Notes: generated from the sequence alone by a model not told the origin. A DNA stretch of 64,000 nucleotides from Streptantibioticus silvisoli (GCF_027947535.2 NZ_JAAGKO020000027.1:52977-116976), one strand, 5' to 3'; shown: positions 37,054-45,681, counted from the first letter of the stretch. Numbers and translations are program-made.

Positions 37054-39915
37054 TCTTAGGCGTGTTTCTGGAACCTCCTCCTTCTCTCTCCATTCGGGGT
37101 TCCAGACGAGGGGATGCGGGGAGTACTTGACGCCCGGGGGGCGTCCCCGCTGGCCTTCCGGTCGTGGTGGGGGCGGTAGCGCTACGGCCCATCCGCGGTC
37201 CACCAAGACGTCGACCGCGCTCTGCACGGTCTCTGCCGTGATGCCCTCGGGGCCCCACGCGTTGCCGTCGACACCCCGCTGGACGTCTCGAACGGTGAAC
37301 GGCGTCTGCCGCTTGTCTTCCTTGCGGCGGCGGAGCCAGTCGAGGACGTCGCGGGCCGGGGTCAGCTTGGCGTCCTTGTTGGCGCCCATCAGGTCCAGGC
37401 ACAGGCGGGCGTGGGCGATGAAGTACGGCGCCAGATCCAGGGCCGCGCGTAGCCGTTCGACGCCGATCTCGGTAGCTGACGGTTCGCTGTACAGGGTCGT
37501 CAGGGCGGCGATTCGAGCGAGCTTCCCCGGCAGTTTGCTGGCCCATGAGGCCATCTGGTGGAGGTCCCCACCGCGCCGGAGTCGTTCTTGCTGGCGTTCT
37601 TGGAAGACGTACATCTCTTCGCTGGCCTGTGCGGTGAAAGTCAGGACTCGGGTGGCGCTGCTTCGCCACAGCTCGTTAACCAACCGCCGGACTCTGGCGT
37701 CGAACGTCTCCAGGATTTTGGGCGGGATGGGCTTCGAGCTGCGTGGGTCCTGGTAGCCGAGGTTGGAGGCAGGAAATCCGTACAGGAAGCGCTGCACGAA
37801 CCCGTTGTGCAGCATCTCGTCGTCCTTTTTGCGGCCAAGCTGTTCAAGGATGACCGGCTGGATGAGCAGCCCGATGGTGAGGTGGGCGCTCTCCATCTCG
37901 ATGGAATCGCGGCCCACGCGGTCGACGGGCATGGCCTTGCCGTCGTAGGCGTCAAGGGCAAAGCCGGTCTCCGGGGTGCCGTTGTTGTACAGGCCGGCCA
38001 TCTGCTTGATGAGCGTGCCTTCGGAGTGGATGACCCCCATTCGGCCGCCCTGCTGCGAGGCTTTGATCGGCATGGCCGCGGGGGTGATGTCGCCGAAGAG
38101 CAGCCGGGGCGGAGCCGGTACCGGGTCGAGATCGAGGATGGCCTGCTTTGCGATCTTGGCTTCGCTGAGCTTCAGCGCCATGTTCTCCGGCTTCGCCTTG
38201 ATCGCGGCCTTCTCGGCGTCCTCGTATCGAGCGTGAGCGACTCTCGCCGCCATCTCCGCCATCTCGATCTCGGGGATGGCCTCGATACGCAGTTCCTTCT
38301 CAACGGCACGCAGAACGTCACTGAACGGGTTCTCCGCCGCGCTCTTGCGTTCACCAGCGCCAGCAACGGTGGCGGTCCACAAGGATGAGGCTTCGGCCCA
38401 ACCGTCCCGAATCTTCACCTGCGCCCGGCCGCCCACCGCTACGGCGACTGCGGCGAGGGCGATCATCGCGGGGATGTCCGGCGCTACCTGTACCTGCTCG
38501 GCGACTGCATCGACCATGGCGGCCAGGTCAGCACCGAGCTTCGCGGTGGGGAAAACGGCGAGGCGGGGCCGGTCGATGGAGATGGGCGTCTCCCACCCAA
38601 CCTCTTCCCCCTCGGAGTGCCTGACAGAAATGACAGAAACCCCGGTGTCTACGGTGTTGCCCCAGTCCTGCGGTGGCTCCTCTGCGGTCATGCAACGCCG
38701 CTTGACCTCGTTCAAGACGGCGAACCCCAGGCGGCCGGCCGGGCCGCGGGAGCTACGGCCTGCGGCAGCGCGCAGGATGTCCCGAGCGGCCTCCGCTGTG
38801 TCGCCGCCGTAGTTCAGATGGGCATAAAGGGTTCCGATGGTCAGTTTGTTGCCCGACGCGAGCGGACCGACGGGCAGGTCCGAGCGCTCGGACCAGTTGA
38901 TGGCGACGTGGTCGTTGCACAGCAGGCTGTAGGCACTGCTGGCACGGTCGCCACCTGCGGCGGGGCGCAGCCACTTCTGGCGGCCGTCGTTGTGCTGGCC
39001 TTCGTAGGTGAAGCCGGCGGGCTCCAGGACGTCCTGGAAGGTCAGTACGTCGGCGAGGACATCCAAGGGCCCGTCACCGCTGGCGGCCCGAAGGTTGCCC
39101 CGGCTGGGGGCCTGCCGGGAGAGGGGCGCGACGCCGAGGCGCTTGTTTCGACGTTCTTGCTTCTCCTTCGCCGCCTGGGCGACTAGTTCGTGTGCGGCGG
39201 GCGCGAGGCGGGAGGCACAGTCGGCAACCTCCTCGATGCCGTACATGGCTCCGCTGCCGGACGTGATGGCGGTCGGCCGCTCCAGTCCTTCCTTGCGGTT
39301 CACGCTGCCGGGCAGCTTCATCAGGCGGTCGAGGTTGCCCACCTCGACGTCCCAGGAGCAGCCGTTGAGGGCGGCGTGCGCGGCGATGATGGCCTGCCAG
39401 TCGGTGGTCAACGTTTTGGCGCGAGCCCGTACTTCGTCGTCCAGGATCAGGACCGTGTCGTCCAGGACCCAGCAGGGGTTGAGTCCGCCACCCGAGTGGG
39501 ACCAGAGGGTGGGTTGTGGCAGGCCGGTCTCGGCGATGATCTGCGCGACGACGTCGGCCGTCGCGGGGGCCGGGAGGTCATCCGGGCCGGGCTTGTGCCC
39601 GACGGTACCGAAGTCGCCATCCGCCCAGAGGTGAGTGAGGCCGTAGGCGAGGTCTTCGCCGCCGCGTCCGCTGGCCGGGTTCTCTCGCAGGGTGGTGACC
39701 TGGGTGTAGACGCCCTTCGGGTGCCGGCGGTCGAGGCTGACTGCGTACTGCACTGCGTCGGCGATGCCCGGCTCGTTGGTGGCGAACCGTCGCCCGGCCC
39801 ACTTGTCGGCGTCGGAGCACACGCTGAGGAGTCCGGGGCGCCCCAAGTACAGAGTCGTCATCCAGGACTGCATGACGTCTGGGTCTGCGGCAGCGGAGTG
39901 CTGTTCGATGCTCAC
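37045..39915 (-). CDS. Replication protein: primase-polymerase plus DUF3987 helicase-like domain
   Basis: 956 aa. The N-terminal archaeo-eukaryotic primase-like domain (~20-215) has THLWADGDFG (DxD, ~99-101), WSHSGGGLNPCW (~139-149) and DRLMKLPGSVNRKEG (~196-210). The C-terminal DUF3987 ATPase (~440-900) has a Walker A-like VAGAGERKS (~518-526) and IHSEGTLIKQMAG. Such prim-pol proteins replicate AICE circles and replace RepSA in many elements. GTG 39915 overlaps the stop of the preceding gene (GTGA), which decides the start. A 9-bp direct repeat lies in the linker. Confidence 0.88.
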   Translation of the reverse strand: MSIEQHSAAADPDVMQSWMTTLYLGRPGLLSVCSDADKWAGRRFATNEPGIADAVQYAVSLDRRHPKGVYTQVTTLRENPASGRGGEDLAYGLTHLWADGDFGTVGHKPGPDDLPAPATADVVAQIIAETGLPQPTLWSHSGGGLNPCWVLDDTVLILDDEVRARAKTLTTDWQAIIAAHAALNGCSWDVEVGNLDRLMKLPGSVNRKEGLERPTAITSGSGAMYGIEEVADCASRLAPAAHELVAQAAKEKQERRNKRLGVAPLSRQAPSRGNLRAASGDGPLDVLADVLTFQDVLEPAGFTYEGQHNDGRQKWLRPAAGGDRASSAYSLLCNDHVAINWSERSDLPVGPLASGNKLTIGTLYAHLNYGGDTAEAARDILRAAAGRSSRGPAGRLGFAVLNEVKRRCMTAEEPPQDWGNTVDTGVSVISVRHSEGEEVGWETPISIDRPRLAVFPTAKLGADLAAMVDAVAEQVQVAPDIPAMIALAAVAVAVGGRAQVKIRDGWAEASSLWTATVAGAGERKSAAENPFSDVLRAVEKELRIEAIPEIEMAEMAARVAHARYEDAEKAAIKAKPENMALKLSEAKIAKQAILDLDPVPAPPRLLFGDITPAAMPIKASQQGGRMGVIHSEGTLIKQMAGLYNNGTPETGFALDAYDGKAMPVDRVGRDSIEMESAHLTIGLLIQPVILEQLGRKKDDEMLHNGFVQRFLYGFPASNLGYQDPRSSKPIPPKILETFDARVRRLVNELWRSSATRVLTFTAQASEEMYVFQERQQERLRRGGDLHQMASWASKLPGKLARIAALTTLYSEPSATEIGVERLRAALDLAPYFIAHARLCLDLMGANKDAKLTPARDVLDWLRRRKEDKRQTPFTVRDVQRGVDGNAWGPEGITAETVQSAVDVLVDRGWAVALPPPPRPEGQRGRPPGVKYSPHPLVWNPEWREKEEVPETRLRSA
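38616..38639. repeat. Iteron-like TGACAGAAA repeat inside the replication gene
   Basis: Two head-to-tail TGACAGAAA copies (38622-38630, 38631-38639), encoding SVISV on the other strand, within a 20-mer that recurs inverted at 37034-37053. Placed in the linker between primase and helicase domains (residues ~427-433). Confidence 0.65.
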
Positions 39916-40172
39916 GCGGCGTTCTCCATGGTCTGGTCCGCGAGGAGGCTGCGGAGTCGGTCGTGGGCGCGTGCGCTGGCGGCGTGCGCCTGGCGGGCCC
40001 GGAGAATGAGGCGGGCGGCGGCTGCCACGTCGGTGAGGCTGTTGAGATCCTCGGTGGGTGCGCCGTAGTGGGCCTTGCGGAGTTCGGCGTCGAGGGCTCG
40101 GGAGAACTCGGCGAGCCGTTCGTCGGTGAGGTGGTGCAACCGCTCTATGACGGTGTTGACGTCTATGAACAT
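39912..40172 (-). CDS. Small hypothetical protein coupled to the replication gene
   Basis: 86 aa (MFIDVNTVIERLHHLTDERLAEFSRALDAELRKAHYG...), mostly helical. Its TGA overlaps the GTG of the replication gene, so the two are cotranslated and probably act together. Unrecognised. Confidence 0.75.
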   Translation of the reverse strand: MFIDVNTVIERLHHLTDERLAEFSRALDAELRKAHYGAPTEDLNSLTDVAAAARLILRARQAHAASARAHDRLRSLLADQTMENAA

Positions 40173-40286
40173 GGGTGTGGTCCGTTTCGCGAACGGTGCT
40201 GTGCTGCTGGCTGCTGCTGTAGCTGGGGGCGGGAGGGATGTGCCGGGCCCTGGCCAATGGAGTGGCGTTGCGGGCCCGGCGGTGCC

Positions 40287-41036
40287 CTAGTTGCCGCTGT
40301 CTTCGAAGTGGCCGTCGACAACGGGGCCGCGACGGGCGCGACGCATGGCCTCGTCCTTCGTCATCCCGTGGGTGTCGAGCAGGACGTCGCGGACGTTGCC
40401 GAGCGGCATGCCGTTCAGATCGACGGCCGGGATCTCGGTGAGCTTGTCGCCCCAGATGCCGAGGACGGCGTGCGTCATTGCGGGCTTGACGTTGCTCATG
40501 AACTCTTTGCCCCACGGGCTGTCCAGGAGCATGACGAAGACCCGGTCGCGGGAGATGAGCCAGTCGCCGGCGGCGGAGTGCTGCTGCCCGCCGTCCGGCT
40601 TGGCCTCGGGGTCGTCGATGATGGCGTCGATCCGCAGGTCGAGGTAGTCCCGCATGCACTCGTATCCGAGAAGTCCGTCTCCGCGTTCCTCGTCGAGTTC
40701 CCGCTGATCCTCGACCGCGTGCAGGTACTGCCGGCGGGCCCAGGCGACGGCCTTGTGGTTGGGCCAGCCGAGGGACTCGGCGCCCTCCGCCAGGAGCAGG
40801 TAGTCGTCCCATTCGCTGCGGAAGTGGATTCGTGCCTGGCCGAACCCGGCGAGGTCGATCACCGTGTCGTACACGGGTGTGAGCGGGGTCGTCTTGGCGA
40901 AGTCCGTGATGCGCTGAGCGACGCGAATGCGCTGCTCGTCGGGTCCTTCGTCCACGAGGGTGGCGTGCCGTTCGGCACGGTCGACGACCATGGCGGCGAA
41001 GCTCGCGATGCTGCTCGCGAGAGCTGTTTCTGTCAT
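40287..41036 (-). CDS. Hypothetical protein
   Basis: 249 aa from ATG 41036 (a longer frame reaches 41114). Opens TETALASSIASFAAMVVDRAERH and includes YDTVIDLAGFGQARIHFRSEWDDYLLLAEG, LGYECMRDYLDLRIDAII and WGDKLTEIPAVDLNGMPLG. Neutral to acidic, helical. No family recognised; its place ahead of the replication gene suggests a link to replication. Confidence 0.68.
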   Translation of the reverse strand: MTETALASSIASFAAMVVDRAERHATLVDEGPDEQRIRVAQRITDFAKTTPLTPVYDTVIDLAGFGQARIHFRSEWDDYLLLAEGAESLGWPNHKAVAWARRQYLHAVEDQRELDEERGDGLLGYECMRDYLDLRIDAIIDDPEAKPDGGQQHSAAGDWLISRDRVFVMLLDSPWGKEFMSNVKPAMTHAVLGIWGDKLTEIPAVDLNGMPLGNVRDVLLDTHGMTKDEAMRRARRGPVVDGHFEDSGN

Positions 41037-41189
41037 GATGAACGTGGTGGTCCTATCTGGTTTGGTGGCGTGGCCCCGGGTCGCTGGCGAGCGATGAGCC
41101 CGGGGTTTTCGCATGTCTGGGTGGGCTGCTGTGGCCCCTGCCGCGCTGGTGTTGGTAGCACCGGCGGTCTGGTGGGGGCCGTCTTCGTG

Positions 41190-41360
41190 TCAGGCGGCGT
41201 CGGCCGGCCTGGCGGTGCGGGGTTCGGTGAGCCGCAGCAGGACGACGAGCTTGCGAAGCTGGTCCTGAGTGAGGTCCCGGTTGGCGTACACGTCCACGAG
41301 GGTCCGCTGCTTCGCCTTCTGCTTCACCGGGGTCGGTTCCGGGGCAGGGTCGGCGGTCAC
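41190..41360 (-). CDS. Small basic hypothetical protein
   Basis: 56 aa, GTG 41360 overlapping the stop of the excisionase-like gene (GTGA). KQKAKQRTLVDVYANRDLTQDQLRKLVVLLRLTEP is a plausible short helical protein. Unrecognised. Confidence 0.62.
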   Translation of the reverse strand: MTADPAPEPTPVKQKAKQRTLVDVYANRDLTQDQLRKLVVLLRLTEPRTARPADAA

Positions 41361-41572
41361 GCGGCCGGCTCCCTCTCGCCATTGATCCAGGCGAGGACGG
41401 TCTGCCGGGAGTAACGGACCCTTCCGGCCCGGCCGGGGCTGATCTTCTTGTAGGCGGGGCCCGTCTTCCGTGCGCGCCAATTCGCGAGCGTTTGGACGGT
41501 CACCTTCACTAGGCGGGATGCCTCCTGGGGCGTAACCCAGTCGTCGACATCGCCGAGCACTTCCTGTGGCAT
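41357..41572 (-). CDS. Excisionase/AlpA-like DNA-binding protein
   Basis: 71 aa. DWVTPQEASRLVKVTVQTLANWRARKTGPAYKKISPGRAGRVRYSRQTVLAWIN is a winged helix-turn-helix of the AICE Xis type. ATG 41572 has GGAG at the right distance and is preferred to the upstream in-frame ATG 41644. In typical AICEs xis lies beside a tyrosine int; here it lies in the replication block, so it may serve the tyrosine recombinase or regulate replication. Confidence 0.85.
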   Translation of the reverse strand: MPQEVLGDVDDWVTPQEASRLVKVTVQTLANWRARKTGPAYKKISPGRAGRVRYSRQTVLAWINGEREPAA

Positions 41573-41686
41573 GAAAACTCCAAGGTGAGCGGCATGGCTG
41601 TCGCTTTTGGCGAATGAACTCGCCGTTGTGTGGAGTATAGGCAAGTAGCTTCCGGGATGTCTACAACGTGTGACAGAATCTCCATC

Positions 41687-42397
41687 ATGGCTTCCAATGC
41701 GGTGGTGTCCGGCCCCACCTCAATGTGCGTGGCGAAAAACCTTGAGCGCCTCCGCAAGGCACGTCAGCTCAACCAAAAAGACCTATCCGCCCTGCTCAAA
41801 GCACTGGGCCGACCGATGCTCCCAACGGTGGTGAGCAAGATCGAGCGCGGCGACCGCCGAGTCGATGTCGATGACCTCGTCGCTCTCGCCCTCGCGTTGA
41901 ACGTCTCCCCGCTCAGCCTGCTGCTGCCAGCCGAGTCCGGTGACGAGCCCGTCGAATTGACGGACGGCTTCCAGGTGACCGCCCGCACCGCATGGCACTG
42001 GGCCGAGGGGCAGCGGACCGCAATGGACTGGGAGCCGGGGGCGGCCGTGGCCCTGGGCTCCCCCGGCGCAGACCCTGCCGCCGCAGAGGATGCCTACGAA
42101 CGCGACCAGGAGTACGGGCGCCGCCAGGCCGAGTACAAAGCTCTTGCGCTTCCCGAGAAGCTTCGTCGCACCGCAGACCACCCCGCCGTTCGGCTCGTCC
42201 AGCAGCTCGAAGAACTCGTCACGGACATCGTCGCGCCCGAGGCTGGAACCGACCGTGCCACGCTCGCCGCCCGTGGTCGCATGGCCAGGCGGCGTCATGC
42301 TCAACTCGGTCTCGACATCGAAGAGATCGTCGAAGGACTTCCGCCCCTTCACCCCGGCATGCCCCTGGTGCAGCCTGTCGACGAGGGCGGCTCGTAA
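41687..42397 (+). CDS. XRE family transcriptional regulator
   Basis: 236 aa from ATG 41687 (an in-frame ATG at 41657 is also possible; neither has a good ribosome site). AKNLERLRKARQLNQKDLSALLKALGRPMLPTVVSKIERGDRRVDVDDLVALALALNVSPLSLLLP is a Cro/CI-type HTH (residues ~15-80); the rest is helical (LVQQLEELVTDIVAPEAGTDRATLAARGRMARRR). Divergent from the excisionase-like gene with about 115 bp between, so it probably controls that promoter. Confidence 0.88.
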   Translation: MASNAVVSGPTSMCVAKNLERLRKARQLNQKDLSALLKALGRPMLPTVVSKIERGDRRVDVDDLVALALALNVSPLSLLLPAESGDEPVELTDGFQVTARTAWHWAEGQRTAMDWEPGAAVALGSPGADPAAAEDAYERDQEYGRRQAEYKALALPEKLRRTADHPAVRLVQQLEELVTDIVAPEAGTDRATLAARGRMARRRHAQLGLDIEEIVEGLPPLHPGMPLVQPVDEGGS

Positions 42398-42413
42398 GGG
42401 TTCCGCGCGTAAC

Positions 42414-42445
42414 GAAAGCCCCCGACCGATGGTCGGGGGCTTTCG
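42414..42445. terminator. Strong bidirectional terminator
   Basis: 14-bp perfect stem GAAAGCCCCCGACC/GGTCGGGGGCTTTC with a 4-nt loop between convergent regulator genes. Confidence 0.85.
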
Positions 42446-42475
42446 CGTGCGCAGTGTCGGACGGGTCGGCTGGCC

Positions 42476-43231
42476 TCAAGCCTGCGGCGGCTGGCTGTAT
42501 CGGTTCAGGGTGGTCTTGTCGGTCGACGCGCTCTGCAACGCCAGTTCCCACGGTCCGGTGTTGACGTCCATGTCCTTGCCGAAGCCCACCCACTTGCCGA
42601 CCATGCGCCGGCCGGTCGGTTCGGCGAGCATCTGCACGGACCCGTGGTAGCGAGCGCCGCGGTAGTAGCCGTCCTCAGCGGTCTGCTCGACCCACGTGCC
42701 GGTGACGACGCTGCCGTCGACCGTCAGGTCGAAGGTCAAGGGCGAGTCGGGGTTGGAGGACGCGTTGGGGAGGCTCCGGCCGCTGATGCGGTTGCCGTGC
42801 TGGAGCAGCACTACGTGGTGGAGCCCGACGAGTGAGGCGTCTCGGCCGCTTGAGAAGTACTCGTAGCGGGACAGCCAGATGCCGGTGAAGCCCTCGTGCG
42901 CGTGCACCTTCGCGGCCGGCTTGGTAGCGGGCGGGCTGCCGGGGGGCATGGCCATGTCGTGTCCGCCCTTGCCGTCGGGCTGGACGCGGGCCTGGGGTTC
43001 GTTGAAGCCGAGGGAGGCCACGGGGAGGCCGGTGACGACTTCCAGGGCGGAGATGTAGATGCCGCGGGGTGCGGCAACGCCGCCGGCTTCCCAGCGCTGT
43101 ACGAGGCGTTTGGTGGCGTCGTTGGGTCGGCCGAGCCGGTGGCCGGCGTCGCGGATGACGCGGGCGAACTCGTCTTGAGACAGGTTCATGCCAGTGCGGA
43201 TAGCCCGAAGTGTGGTGTTAGGGGTCGTCAT
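42476..43231 (-). CDS. HTH regulator with C-terminal beta-sandwich-like domain
   Basis: 251 aa. LRAIRTGMNLSQDEFARVIRDAGHRLGRPNDATKRLVQRWEAGGVAAPR is an HTH of the XRE type (residues ~8-60). A Pro/Ala linker leads to a beta-rich domain (FTGIWLSRYEYFSSGRDASLVGLHHVVLLQHGNRISGRSL ... GTWVEQTAEDGYYRGARYHGSVQML), a layout I know from streptomycete element regulators. Likely a sensor-regulator; ligand unknown. Confidence 0.82.
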   Translation of the reverse strand: MTTPNTTLRAIRTGMNLSQDEFARVIRDAGHRLGRPNDATKRLVQRWEAGGVAAPRGIYISALEVVTGLPVASLGFNEPQARVQPDGKGGHDMAMPPGSPPATKPAAKVHAHEGFTGIWLSRYEYFSSGRDASLVGLHHVVLLQHGNRISGRSLPNASSNPDSPLTFDLTVDGSVVTGTWVEQTAEDGYYRGARYHGSVQMLAEPTGRRMVGKWVGFGKDMDVNTGPWELALQSASTDKTTLNRYSQPPQA

Positions 43232-43377
43232 GCCCTTAACGGTAGCGCGTTAGAGACGTCTTTGACGCCCCCAATTTCGCCGAGCCGACGCCCGCTCTGA
43301 CGCCGCGCCAGTGGGTGGCGCGGCGTCACCGTGAGGACATGAACACGATCGCTCTGTGGCGGTGCGAGCCGTCAGGC

Positions 43378-43806
43378 TTACTCGTCTCCGTTGGTGCCGG
43401 TGCAGGCGGCTTTCCCGGTCGAGGACTCCTTCTTCCCCTTCGTGCTGAGGCTGAGCACGCTGTCGCACCGCTGGCACTGCCACTCGCGACGGCCGTCCTT
43501 CTCGATCACCTTCTCGTCGTCCAATGCGGCCACGTGCCCGAACGAGGCGAACCACGTCATCGCCTCCTGCTTGCGCAATGTCAACCAGTCGGCAGCCGCT
43601 GGCCGCGTCGGCAGGTGAGATCCCGGTCGTCGCAGGTACCACCGGATCAGCTCCCGCACGACTTCGGCTCGCTTGCTGTCCGATGCGGTGTCGAGGTCGG
43701 CCCAGTCGTCATCCAGGGCGCGGACGTGCTGGATGGGCATCTCGCCTGTTCGCGGCCGGGCCACTGTGTCTCTCCTGCGGGTCGCCTGCTGTGTACACGT
43801 CGTCAT
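43378..43806 (-). CDS. Ribbon-helix-helix-like regulator with Cys pair
   Basis: 142 aa, ATG 43806 with GAGG upstream. Residues ~20-58 (PIQHVRALDDDWADLDTASDSKRAEVVRELIRWYLRR) fit a ribbon-helix-helix DNA-binding fold; the C-terminus has CQRC and a lone Cys. One GTGTACAC octamer lies inside its first codons and another upstream, suggesting autoregulation. It is divergent from the transfer operon and is the best candidate for its main repressor. Confidence 0.78.
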   Translation of the reverse strand: MTTCTQQATRRRDTVARPRTGEMPIQHVRALDDDWADLDTASDSKRAEVVRELIRWYLRRPGSHLPTRPAAADWLTLRKQEAMTWFASFGHVAALDDEKVIEKDGRREWQCQRCDSVLSLSTKGKKESSTGKAACTGTNGDE

Positions 43807-43902
43807 GATGACTACCTCTTCGATCGTCTGGGTTGCTGTGTACACGAGAATATCGGCGAAGGGCTTGCAAAGCCAGAGCTGCGATGTCTAATCTGTGTAC
43901 AC
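43791..43902. promoter_or_regulatory. Three GTGTACAC operators in the divergent promoter region
   Basis: Perfect palindromic octamers at 43791-43798, 43838-43845 and 43895-43902, each preceded by TGCT or ATCT. Spacing is 47 and 57 bp. They sit between the ribbon-helix-helix gene and the transfer operon. Confidence 0.72.
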
Positions 43903-43931
43903 GGAAACGCGGCCGATCTGGAAAACCAGAA

Positions 43932-43968
43932 AGGCCCTGGCGGGTGTGCGACCACCCATCCAGGGCCT
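43932..43968. promoter_or_regulatory. Leader hairpin ahead of transfer operon
   Basis: AGGCCCTGG/CCAGGGCCT outer stem with GGGTG/CACCC inside, ending 33 nt before the ATG at 44002. It could terminate or attenuate transcription entering the operon. Confidence 0.55.
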
Positions 43969-44001
43969 AGGCCATACCCCTCTGCGATAGGGAGTCCAGC
44001 C

Positions 44002-44895
44002 ATGCGCACAACCGTACCGCCTGCCCCCGCCAAAACCCCCTCCGCCACCATCCCGGCCCAGCCCACCCAGTCCACCACCGGGGTTCCGGCGACTTTCCTG
44101 CCGATGTCGGACCAGTGCGAGCTGCACGTGTGGTGCATCAAGGTTCCCGGTCACGACGAGGAGTGCCGCGGCACCGAGGTGTCGTTCCCGGTGCCGGGTA
44201 GCACGGTCGGCGACATCCTGAAGGCCACGATCATCAGCGAGCCGGAGATCGGGAAGACGGTGATCGAGTACACGCCGGATGGCGACTACGGGGATTACGT
44301 CACGGCCGACCGTCTGCGGGGGGATGCGGCGAAGGTTCGGGCGACGGCGGCCCGCCTGTACGCCCTGGCTGACGAGTACGACGCGATCACCGAGGCGGAG
44401 GTCACCGCCCCGACGCGGCCGGCCGTGACCACCGTCTCGGCTCCGGCCAGTGCCCCGGTTGAGCTGCGAAAGCACGACTTGACGCTCAACAGCGGTGGAC
44501 CGAGTCAGACCGTGGTGTGTCCGTCGTGGTGCACGAAGTCGCACTCCGAGTCCCTGGTGTTCTGGGAGGAGTTGGAGCACGAGGGCGCCCTGGTCGCCGG
44601 TTTCCCGCTCCGGGCGGTCGCCGACGCCAACGGTGGCAAGCCGGCGTCGTTCCAGATGTTCGAGGCGGAGATCAGGCAGGTCCCGTTCAGTGCCGACCCG
44701 CGGTCGACGGTTCCGGCCGCGACGGTCGCCGTGATGACGTCGGACAGTGACCTCGGGGCGGTGGCCTTGGAGGGGTTGGCGCCGGAGGAGCTGATGGTCG
44801 TGATCGACCGTATGCGTTCCAGCGTCGCCGAACTCACCCAGATCCACGCTCAGCTGGTCGAGGCCCGCGCCGAGTTCAACCGGGCCCGGTCGTGA
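44002..44895 (+). CDS. DUF6907-like protein, first gene of the transfer operon
   Basis: 297 aa, AGGGAG upstream. An N-terminal Pro/Thr-rich tail leads to FLPMSDQCELHVWCIKVPGHDEECRG, then TVVCPSWCTKSHSESLVFWEELEHEG, an arrangement I associate with DUF6907. The end is a coiled coil (LMVVIDRMRSSVAELTQIHAQLVEARAEF). Several Cys pairs suggest metal binding. Role unknown; it overlaps the next gene by GTGA. Confidence 0.78.
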   Translation: MRTTVPPAPAKTPSATIPAQPTQSTTGVPATFLPMSDQCELHVWCIKVPGHDEECRGTEVSFPVPGSTVGDILKATIISEPEIGKTVIEYTPDGDYGDYVTADRLRGDAAKVRATAARLYALADEYDAITEAEVTAPTRPAVTTVSAPASAPVELRKHDLTLNSGGPSQTVVCPSWCTKSHSESLVFWEELEHEGALVAGFPLRAVADANGGKPASFQMFEAEIRQVPFSADPRSTVPAATVAVMTSDSDLGAVALEGLAPEELMVVIDRMRSSVAELTQIHAQLVEARAEFNRARS

Positions 44896-45134
44896 AGCGC
44901 CGGCTGCCGGACTTCATGGCCTCCACGTCCACGCACCACCTGCTGTATCTCCTGGACGTGGACCCGTCCGACCGGGGCGCCGTGATGCTGGTCCTCGCGT
45001 ACCGCCTGGCCGCCCAGTTGGAGCGCCGCGGGGCGATCTGGGGAGACCCCGGGACGTGCGTGCTGTCCGTCGGCTACCCGGTCGACGGTGTGTGCCTGGA
45101 GATCACCGCCCGGATCGCGGACGGGGGTGCGTGA
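44892..45134 (+). CDS. Hypothetical protein
   Basis: 80 aa, GTG overlapping the stop of the upstream gene. FMASTSTHHLLYLLDVDPSDRGAVMLVLAYRLAAQLERRG then a beta-like end. Unrecognised; coupled member of the operon. Confidence 0.68.
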   Translation: MKRRLPDFMASTSTHHLLYLLDVDPSDRGAVMLVLAYRLAAQLERRGAIWGDPGTCVLSVGYPVDGVCLEITARIADGGA

Positions 45135-45388
45135 TGGGACACGGACCTTCCAACGTGCACCGTCCGACGGAGAACGCGGCCACGTCGGGCAAGTACTCCC
45201 GGCCGCTGCCGCCGGTGTCGCGGCTGCGGGAGCTGATCGCGATGTCCCGGGCGAGTCGTGACCGGTGCGGCATGCAGTTGTTCGGCTGCATGTTGGAGCG
45301 GCACCAGGTCGCCGAGGCACCCGCTCTGTCCGACCGTGGCGTGTTGGCTCTTGTCCGCCTGGAAGCGGCGTTGGGCGGCGTGCGGTGA
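45134..45388 (+). CDS. Hypothetical protein
   Basis: 84 aa; TGATG overlap with the preceding gene. LRELIAMSRASRDRCGMQLFGCMLERHQVAEAPALSDRGVLALVRLEAALGG. Unrecognised small helical protein. Confidence 0.65.
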   Translation: MGHGPSNVHRPTENAATSGKYSRPLPPVSRLRELIAMSRASRDRCGMQLFGCMLERHQVAEAPALSDRGVLALVRLEAALGGVR

Positions 45389-45681
45389 GCAGGGTGGGCA
45401 AGCCCGGCCGTCAGGAACGGGACGCTTTGCATTGCCAGCTGAAGGCCCGTGACGGGTCGCGCTGCTTCTACTGCCGTCGCAACTTCAAGGCTTCTCCGAT
45501 GCGGCGGAAGACCCTCGACCACTACATCCCGTACTGCCTGTGGCAGACGTGGGAACTCGACAACCTCGTGCTGGCCTGCGAGGGCTGCAACCGCAGCAAG
45601 GACAACGTGTTGCCCTGGCCGCTGGTGTGGCTGCTGCTCGCGACCGCCCCGCAGCAGGCCCACTTCGCGCCGGCCGCCTGA
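45385..45681 (+). CDS. HNH endonuclease family protein
   Basis: 98 aa, GTG start overlapping the previous stop (GTGA). CFYCRRNF and CEGCNRSKDN supply the zinc-binding Cys pairs and LDHYIPYCLWQTWELDNLVLA the HNH core. A small stand-alone HNH nuclease in a transfer operon could nick or process DNA, or attack incoming DNA; no cognate protein is visible. Confidence 0.85.
   Translation: MSRVGKPGRQERDALHCQLKARDGSRCFYCRRNFKASPMRRKTLDHYIPYCLWQTWELDNLVLACEGCNRSKDNVLPWPLVWLLLATAPQQAHFAPAA

Noticed and set aside
36791..37669. 292-codon Arg-rich minus-strand frame beside the replication gene
   Set aside because: Arg/Pro/His-dominated composition of a shifted frame; it overlaps the replication gene's conserved C-terminal region.
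37034..38635. Invertible DNA segment controlled by the 20-bp inverted repeats
   Set aside because: Inversion would only truncate the replication protein and no alternative coding end in frame was found; an iteron or chance duplication explains the repeats better.
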